Assembly: GCA_020435085.1 (NCBI GenBank) | Contig: JAGRAB010000295.1 | Coordinates: 1 to 9,848, forward strand | Reading direction: 5' to 3' | Origin: Bdellovibrionales bacterium | GTDB taxonomy: Bacteria; Bdellovibrionota; Bdellovibrionia; Bdellovibrionales; UBA1609 | DNA: 9,848 bases | Part shown: piece by piece, positions 5,960-9,848 of the stretch | Layout of the letters: every line of letters starts with the position of its first letter | Numbering within the stretch: position 1 is the stretch's first letter | The notes under the pieces: model-generated | Seen by the model: the letters and a program-made list of their open reading frames with translations, nothing else | Told to the model about the DNA's origin: nothing | The model's database searches: none | Position numbers and translations under genes: made by a program

Positions 5960-6262
5960 ATGTCCGCTGCAAAGAAGAAAAAACTCGGTAACACCACAAA
6001 AGATGGGATGTTCACCATTAGAACGGCCCCACAAGACAAAGAGCTTATCGAAAAAGCCGCAGAACACGCTGGGGTCTCGATTAGCTCTTTTATGCTTCAA
6101 TACGCACTTCGTGCAGCTCGTAGAGAGCTTGCAGAAATCGAAAAAACAACATTGTCCGAGCGAGATGCAAGAGCTTTTTTTGAATCTATGACAAATTCTC
6201 CAGCTCCTAATGCGGCGTTAAAGAAAGCTTTTAAAGACTACTCAAAGCAAGTAAGAAAGTAG
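5960..6262 (+). CDS. tacA: DUF1778 ribbon-helix-helix antitoxin (TacA/AtaR type)
   Basis: 100 residues from ATG 5960, placed by AGAGG 5-6 bases upstream; an ATG 13 codons earlier lacks a ribosome-binding site and overlaps the operator. Residues 17-52 (MFTIRTAPQDKELIEKAAEHAGVSI and the helix after it) form the strand-helix-helix DNA-binding domain. Residues about 64-98, with LSERDARAFFESMTN, PAPNAALKKAF, are the C-terminal tail that wraps and neutralises the partner acetyltransferase. It should dimerise on the operator, repress the operon, and block the toxin in a complex. The toxin gene follows after 10 bp. Domain order and partner together make this assignment strong; the tacA name is by class and not by proven orthology. 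Confidence 0.9.
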   Translation: MSAAKKKKLGNTTKDGMFTIRTAPQDKELIEKAAEHAGVSISSFMLQYALRAARRELAEIEKTTLSERDARAFFESMTNSPAPNAALKKAFKDYSKQVRK

Positions 6263-6272
6263 TCTAAACTTA

Positions 6273-6773
6273 GTGAGCACCTTTGAATTTCATCTTTTAG
6301 ATAAAAGTTTTGACCGAGATTCCTTTGACTGTGGCATTTCAGAGTTAAATAACTTTCTTAAAGCTAAAGCCCGCCAAAACCAAAAAGCGGGCTTCAATAA
6401 AACGTTTGTAGCCATTCAACCCGAAGTTTCTGAAAAGAAAGTTTTAGGCTTTTACAGCCTCAGTATGGGTGAAGTTGATCTTTCTTTGCTCCCCGAAGAG
6501 CTAAGAAAGAAGCTCCCTAGACACCCAGTGCCTGTAGCTCGTCTTGGTAGACTCGCCGTTGATGTCACAACTCAAGGGCAGGGCTTAGGGAAACTTCTTT
6601 TAGTAGACGCCATGATGAAAGTTCTCTCAGCCTCAGGGTCCGTCGGTGTCTATGCTCTTCTTGTTGATGCTAAAGATGAAACGGCCAAAAACTTTTATCA
6701 GAAGTACGGATTTCTTGCGTTCAAAGATGAGCCGATGACGCTATTTTTGCCGCTTGCTTCTTTTCCTAAGTAG
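6273..6773 (+). CDS. tacT: GNAT-family toxin acetyltransferase (TacT/AtaT type)
   Basis: 166 residues from a GTG start with only a weak ribosome-binding site, consistent with lower output than the antitoxin. The family signature FDCGISELNNFL is at 18-29. The acetyl-CoA loop is Q101-G-Q-G104-L-G106-K after strand RLAVDV. Y142 and Y145 in NFYQKYGF lie at the catalytic tyrosine position, followed by the terminal strand MTLFLPL. In known TacT/AtaT/KacT toxins this enzyme acetylates the amino group of charged tRNAs and stops translation. All motifs are intact, so it is probably active. It is second in the operon behind the DUF1778 antitoxin and followed by a terminator-like hairpin. Codon use and base composition look slightly more GC-rich than the region to the left. 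Confidence 0.92.
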   Translation: MSTFEFHLLDKSFDRDSFDCGISELNNFLKAKARQNQKAGFNKTFVAIQPEVSEKKVLGFYSLSMGEVDLSLLPEELRKKLPRHPVPVARLGRLAVDVTTQGQGLGKLLLVDAMMKVLSASGSVGVYALLVDAKDETAKNFYQKYGFLAFKDEPMTLFLPLASFPK

Positions 6774-6779
6774 CTAATT

Positions 6780-6814
6780 TAAAACTTCTCGCTTTAAGTT
6801 TTAGGGGATTTTTT
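6780..6814. terminator. Hairpin with T-run after the toxin gene
   Basis: TAAAACTT (6780-6787) pairs perfectly with AAGTTTTA (6796-6803) around an 8-base loop. GGGGA then six T (6809-6814) follow. The stem is AT-rich and the T-run is offset by five bases, so strength is uncertain. It could serve both the plus-strand toxin operon and the minus-strand gene ending at 6854. Confidence 0.5.
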
Positions 6815-6828
6815 CTTATCCTTATCAT

Positions 6829-6847
6829 CTGGTCGAATTGACCTTTT
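6829..6847 (+). repeat. 19-bp repeat, copy 2 (after the toxin locus)
   Basis: Identical to 4495-4513 (CTGGTCGAATTGACCTTTT). This copy is noncoding, between the toxin terminator and the stop of the signal-peptidase-like gene. Neighbouring bases differ on both sides, so the match is exactly 19 bp. Confidence 0.85.
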
Positions 6848-6853
6848 CAAAGT

Positions 6854-7435
6854 TTATGGAATAAACACTCGCCCCTCAAAGGCACGTTTGCGAACAATAC
6901 CTAAGTTACTGGAATCTGACATACCAGGGGGCACATTAGAGAGAATAATATACTCACCGGGGCCTAAAATACCTGAGCGAGAAATTTGGTAGGTCTTCAA
7001 AGGTGGTGTGTGCCGAGATTGGATAAAATAGGGCTTGTCGCCTGACATAACAAGGCTATCATTTAATTTAATATTCCATTGATCTTCAATATCAGTTTCT
7101 ACCACTTCAAATTTATCTCCAGGGAGACCATAAACTATTTTTACAACTGGGTCGATCGGGGGAGAAATGCGAAAGTAAACGAGATCTCCCCGTTGCACTT
7201 GATTGCAGTTGTAATACCCCACATATACTTTGAGGGGCTCACCCTTGTGAATAAGTCCAGCTAAATAATCGTCTGGCATAGTTATCATTTTTTGCTCTTC
7301 AACGCAGCGGAGTTCTCCTAATTGGGGGAGAGATTCTCGAAAAAAATAACTTTTATAGAGAACCCAGCTAATTGTGCCAAGCCCTGTAATGAGAAGAAGA
7401 ATTGTAAAAACAGTGAGTAGTTTATCTTTCCACAT
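6854..7435 (-). CDS. S26 signal-peptidase-like membrane protein, catalytic Ser missing
   Basis: 193 residues. One membrane segment at about 7-26, then an extracytoplasmic domain. Signal-peptidase-I hallmarks are visible: QRGDLVYF (81-88), the lysine box VVK99-IVYGLPGD, and a C-terminal box at about 165-190 (SNVPPGMSDSSNLGIVRKRAFEGRV). The segment that should carry SMxPTLxxGD aligns with YLAGLIHKGE (57-66), so the nucleophilic serine is a tyrosine while the general-base lysine is kept about 42 residues later, as in small signal peptidases. The protein may therefore be a non-catalytic homologue or use another residue; TraF-type conjugative peptidases are an alternative relative. It follows the redoxin gene by 12 bp, with a possible TAGGA ribosome-binding site overlapping that gene's stop. 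Fold moderately sure, activity doubtful. Confidence 0.65.
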   Translation of the reverse strand: MWKDKLLTVFTILLLITGLGTISWVLYKSYFFRESLPQLGELRCVEEQKMITMPDDYLAGLIHKGEPLKVYVGYYNCNQVQRGDLVYFRISPPIDPVVKIVYGLPGDKFEVVETDIEDQWNIKLNDSLVMSGDKPYFIQSRHTPPLKTYQISRSGILGPGEYIILSNVPPGMSDSSNLGIVRKRAFEGRVFIP

Positions 7436-7447
7436 ACGCTTTGAGTC

Positions 7448-8002
7448 CTATATATTTTTCCATTTGATAGAACATCCCATAGAAGGGTTTTGTTCGCTTT
7501 CGGGAACACACTCTCCCTTTAATGAAAGTTCAATTGCTTTTTCTAACTCTTTTTTTGTTACCTTTGAGAGATCTTTCCATGAATCATCTAAACGACCACG
7601 ATAGATGAGAGCTCCTTTATTGTTATACAAAAACAAATCTGGCGTGCACACTGCGGAAAAAAGTTTTGCAACCCTTTGATCTTCGTCATGGAGGTAAGGA
7701 AAAGGATAGTTCTTTTCCATAGCTCGTTTGGCTAAATTTTCAAAAGCATCTTCTGGATATTCCGTGGCATCATTGGAGCAAATAGCGATGAAATTCACTT
7801 GAGAGGCATAGGCCCTCCCTAATTCAATGAGGCGACTCTCGATAGCTTGAACATAGGGACAGTGATTGCAAATAAACATAACAACTGTGGGCTTTCCATT
7901 GAGAAGAGCCTTTGATGAGTAGGATTTTCCATCAGTCCCAGGAAGATGAAAATCAGGAAAATGCGCACCTAATTGAACTTCTGGAGTGTATGTTAATGCC
8001 AT
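7448..8002 (-). CDS. Thioredoxin-family redoxin (AhpC/TSA-like, CNHC motif)
   Basis: 184 residues, no signal peptide, so cytoplasmic. Residues 10-40 are the AhpC/TSA-type entry (LGAHFPDFHLPGTDGK), then FIC45-N-H-C48-PYVQ, the redox pair of the PRX-like branch of redoxins, with the cis-proline at VC119-T-P121-DLFLYN. C165 and C177 (NPSMGCSIKWK) are a C-terminal feature of this branch. It probably reduces disulfides or peroxides; the physiological substrate is not known. GAGGAGG lies 11 bases before the ATG, a slightly long spacing, and a small CTCG-aggca-CGAG hairpin abuts it. The 61-bp gap after birA shows no convincing promoter, so it may belong to the nadC-birA transcript. The signal-peptidase-like gene follows after 12 bp. 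Confidence 0.88.
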   Translation of the reverse strand: MALTYTPEVQLGAHFPDFHLPGTDGKSYSSKALLNGKPTVVMFICNHCPYVQAIESRLIELGRAYASQVNFIAICSNDATEYPEDAFENLAKRAMEKNYPFPYLHDEDQRVAKLFSAVCTPDLFLYNNKGALIYRGRLDDSWKDLSKVTKKELEKAIELSLKGECVPESEQNPSMGCSIKWKNI

Positions 8003-8063
8003 ATTTTTTACATCCTCCTCGTGCCTCGAGAAAATAAACTTTACAGTGGGCGAAGATCATTTT

Positions 8064-8798
8064 TTAAAGAGTTTGCCATGGAATCGTCTCTTTTTCTAGG
8101 ACGAGATCTCCTTCGGGAGAAATTTCTAAAATCAAACCTGGACGAATGGGGTTGCGATTGAGGGCGCGAACAAGTCCTTCGCGAGCCTCTTCACTGAGCA
8201 AAGATTTTGTGCACATATTTAAGGCGTGATTAAAATGTCCAATCAGTTGACTTAAAAATTCATCCCATTTGAAAGTTGAAATATCGTTCCCTGTTCCTAG
8301 CTCACTGGTTAAGAACGTTGAGTGTGGAATGTTTTCTGGTTGAGCTAAAACATTCATTCCAAAACCAATAAAAACTTGATGCATACTGCCTCGAGAGACA
8401 GACTCTAAAAGAATTCCAGCCGCTTTTTTATCACCAAGATACAAATCATTAGGAGCCTTAAGACTCCAATCAAGACTTGGCCAGGTGGTACGGGCCGCTC
8501 CATAAACGGCAAGACCTATTAATGGTGAAGTAATAGGCTGCGGAGGTTGTGAAACTTGAAAGCACCAAGTGCTAAGGAGGTTTTTTCCTTTATTATTATC
8601 TATCCATTCATTATTGCCCCGTCCACGACCATGAGTTTGATGGTTAGAAATAAAAATTTCTAGTTCGTGATGGATTTGATAGGCTTCTTTTGCCCAGTCA
8701 CTCGTACTTTTACATTCTTCCAGAAATTGACACGGAATTTCGTTTGCTTGAGCCCATAGCTTTGTGGATTTGCCAACATTTATTAACTGTTCGTCCAC
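8064..8798 (-). CDS. birA: Biotin--[acetyl-CoA-carboxylase] ligase, catalytic domain only
   Basis: 244 residues. It makes biotinyl-AMP and attaches biotin to the carrier protein of acetyl-CoA carboxylase and other biotin enzymes. Visible motifs: CKSTSDWAKE (29-38), the nucleotide loop THGRGRG (56-62), KAPND (114-118; usually KWPND, here W to A), KKAAGILLES (124-133) and the FIGFGMNV strand. The SH3-like C-terminal part is at about 205-244. There is no N-terminal HTH, so it is the monofunctional enzyme rather than the BirA repressor. The GTG start directly follows the TAG of nadC with no gap, and AAAGGAG for it lies inside the last nadC codons; the two are translationally coupled. Because the ribosome-binding site is inside nadC, ribosomes arriving through nadC matter for expression. 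Confidence 0.9.
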   Translation of the reverse strand: MDEQLINVGKSTKLWAQANEIPCQFLEECKSTSDWAKEAYQIHHELEIFISNHQTHGRGRGNNEWIDNNKGKNLLSTWCFQVSQPPQPITSPLIGLAVYGAARTTWPSLDWSLKAPNDLYLGDKKAAGILLESVSRGSMHQVFIGFGMNVLAQPENIPHSTFLTSELGTGNDISTFKWDEFLSQLIGHFNHALNMCTKSLLSEEAREGLVRALNRNPIRPGLILEISPEGDLVLEKETIPWQTL

Positions 8799-9626
8799 CT
8801 AAGCGTTCTCCTTTGACATTCGTAAACTAAAGTCAGCCTGTGGGGCCGAGTGAGTGATAATACCTACGCTGATAAAATCAACTCCAAGTCTTGAAACCTC
8901 TCTCACACGGTCAACAGTCATATTGCCACTGGCTTCTGTTTCAATAAATGCAGGAATGATCTCCAATGATTCAGCAATGAGTGAGGCGTCCATATTATCA
9001 AGCATGATGCGATCCACTTTTAACTGCACAGCTGTACGTACTTGATCTAATGTAGAACATTCAACTTCAATGGGCTTCTCAGAACTATTTCGTACATCCT
9101 TAACCGCAGATTCAATAGAGCCAGCAATATCAATATGATTATCTTTAATCATAATACCATCACTGAGAGTCATTCGATGATTGACGCCGCCACCATCTAC
9201 CACGGCTTGTTTTTCTAGTTTTCAAAGGAGGGGAGTTGTTTTTCTTGTATCTAAAATTTTACATTTTGTTTCGGAAGTTGCTTCAACAAAAGATCGAGTC
9301 AGAGAAGCAATACCCGATAAGTGTCCTAAAAAATTAAGAGCCACACGTTCGGCTTTAAGGAGTTTTTTATTTTCTGATTCAATGAGACAAACAGTTTGAG
9401 ATTTTAAAAGGGTATCGCCATTTTCAAAATACCAATAAAGGCGCGCCTGAGGGTCCCAGTATTTGATACATTTTTCAAAAATGTGTTTTCCAGATAAAAT
9501 AAGATCTTCTTTTGCTATTAAGCGTGCTGTGACTATTCGCGCCGGTACTGTCAATGCGTCTGTTGTGATGTCTCCATCAGGGAGATCTTCTTGATAGGCT
9601 AGTTGTATGATTTTATCAGTTTCCAA
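8799..9626 (-). pseudogene. nadC: Quinolinate phosphoribosyltransferase interrupted by one in-frame TGA
   Basis: Starting at TTG 9626, 275 sense positions run in one frame to TAG 8799, the normal length of NadC, which converts quinolinate and PRPP to nicotinate mononucleotide in de novo NAD synthesis. Motifs on both sides are intact: EDLPDGDITT at the N-terminus, the substrate-binding LDTRKTTP, GGGVNHR, IKDNH, the IEVECS and DNMD strands, and IETEASGN with VDFISVG. Codon 135 (9222-9224) is TGA where TTPLLRxxEK-type homologues have arginine; CGA to TGA is one transition. There is no frameshift: KLEKQAV follows in the same frame. It is thus a nonsense mutant, a sequence error, or a readthrough gene. 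Restart at GTG 9203 could give a 134-residue C-terminal piece lacking the first catalytic residues. It is 5 bp after the upstream regulator-like gene and abuts birA. Confidence 0.88.
9222..9224 (-). other. nadC: In-frame TGA in nadC at a conserved arginine position
   Basis: Minus strand reads CTC CTT TGA AAA CTA GAA, i.e. L-L-stop-K-L-E. Arginine is the expected residue in this motif. Confidence 0.9.
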
Positions 9627-9631
9627 CAGAG

Positions 9632-9847
9632 TTACCTGGGTGATTCAACTTCAATATCATCAAGCAATTTTTTTAATTCACGTTCAATAATTTGTGTTGC
9701 AAGATCTGGAACAACCTTCCAAATAACATCTTCAATCATTTTTTTAGCTTGATCTTCAATGACTTTTGAAAGGGCATCTTCGTTTAGTTGAGCTGTAATC
9801 TTTTTAAGAGCCGAATCTGGATTAATGAGGTTGGAGCGTGTTCCATT
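9632..9847 (-). CDS. C-terminal 71 residues of a regulator-like protein (partial)
   Basis: The frame runs in from the right edge and ends at TAA 9632. The readable part is a charged amphipathic helix region, ALSKVIEDQAKKMIEDVIW, then KVVPDLATQIIERELKKLL. The pattern 'VIW.VVPDLA..II..EL..L' resembles the C-terminal tail of some delta-proteobacterial response regulators and motility/gliding regulators, where a short helical module follows a receiver domain and linker. No receiver domain is in the window, so the full identity is unknown. The stop is five bases before the nadC TTG start, and AGGTAA near the stop could act as the nadC ribosome-binding site, so it heads the nadC-birA operon. Confidence 0.6.
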   Translation of the reverse strand, partial: NGTRSNLINPDSALKKITAQLNEDALSKVIEDQAKKMIEDVIWKVVPDLATQIIERELKKLLDDIEVESPR

Positions 9848-9848
9848 G

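Noticed and set aside
8799..9626. Genetic-code change (UGA read as Trp or Gly) to explain the nadC stop
   Set aside because: All other long genes in the window stay open without any internal UGA, tryptophan is encoded by UGG, and UGA terminates the transposase. One UGA at an arginine position fits a nonsense mutation better.
1..9848. CRISPR array or known anti-phage gene set
   Set aside because: No regularly spaced repeats and no defence-type enzymes apart from the toxin-antitoxin pair.

Overview
The window is AT-rich (roughly 38-40% GC by eye) bacterial DNA with Gram-negative-style secreted proteins, canonical AGGAGG ribosome-binding sites and a standard code. UGA ends the transposase gene, and it occurs inside only one otherwise open gene. 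The family mix fits Bdellovibrionota or a related predatory or delta-proteobacterial lineage: a VirB9/TrbG-like leader fragment, a serine-recombinase-type HTH orphan, and a nadC-birA operon behind a regulator-like C-terminus. This lineage is an inference from remembered similarity, not from a search.

Layout. (1) Positions 1-1060 look like conjugation-type mobile DNA. A six-cysteine thioredoxin/glutaredoxin-like protein (+) converges on a tightly coupled minus-strand pair: a recombinase-like HTH protein, then a 55-residue membrane peptide. The pair starts where a VirB9/TrbG-like gene breaks off after about 46 codons. (2) Positions 1160-3698 hold a minus-strand pair of exported proteins: an 8-cysteine protein with a DxDxDG loop, then a ~600-residue HELGH zinc metallopeptidase. 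(3) Positions 3820-6850 are a patchwork island. It holds an XRE/zinc-ribbon regulator whose first codons are replaced by the 3' end of a degenerate tRNA-Pro(GGG) fragment, a DD(35)E transposase bracketed by direct (not inverted) repeats, and a complete TacA/TacT (DUF1778/GNAT) toxin-antitoxin operon with promoters, a palindromic operator and a probable terminator. (4) Positions 6854-9847 are core-like minus-strand genes: the C-terminus of a regulator-like protein, nadC, birA, a CNHC redoxin and an S26 signal-peptidase-like membrane protein.

The most notable points are: nadC is full length apart from one in-frame UGA at the arginine of the TTPLLR motif; the tRNA/XRE chimera; the direct-repeat architecture of the transposase locus; a 19-bp perfect repeat linking the transposase gene to the end of the toxin-antitoxin locus; an S26-like protein without the nucleophilic serine; and a strong terminator embedded in an antisense gene. 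I did not find a clearly new defence or metabolic system. The exported protein pair is the least explained unit.
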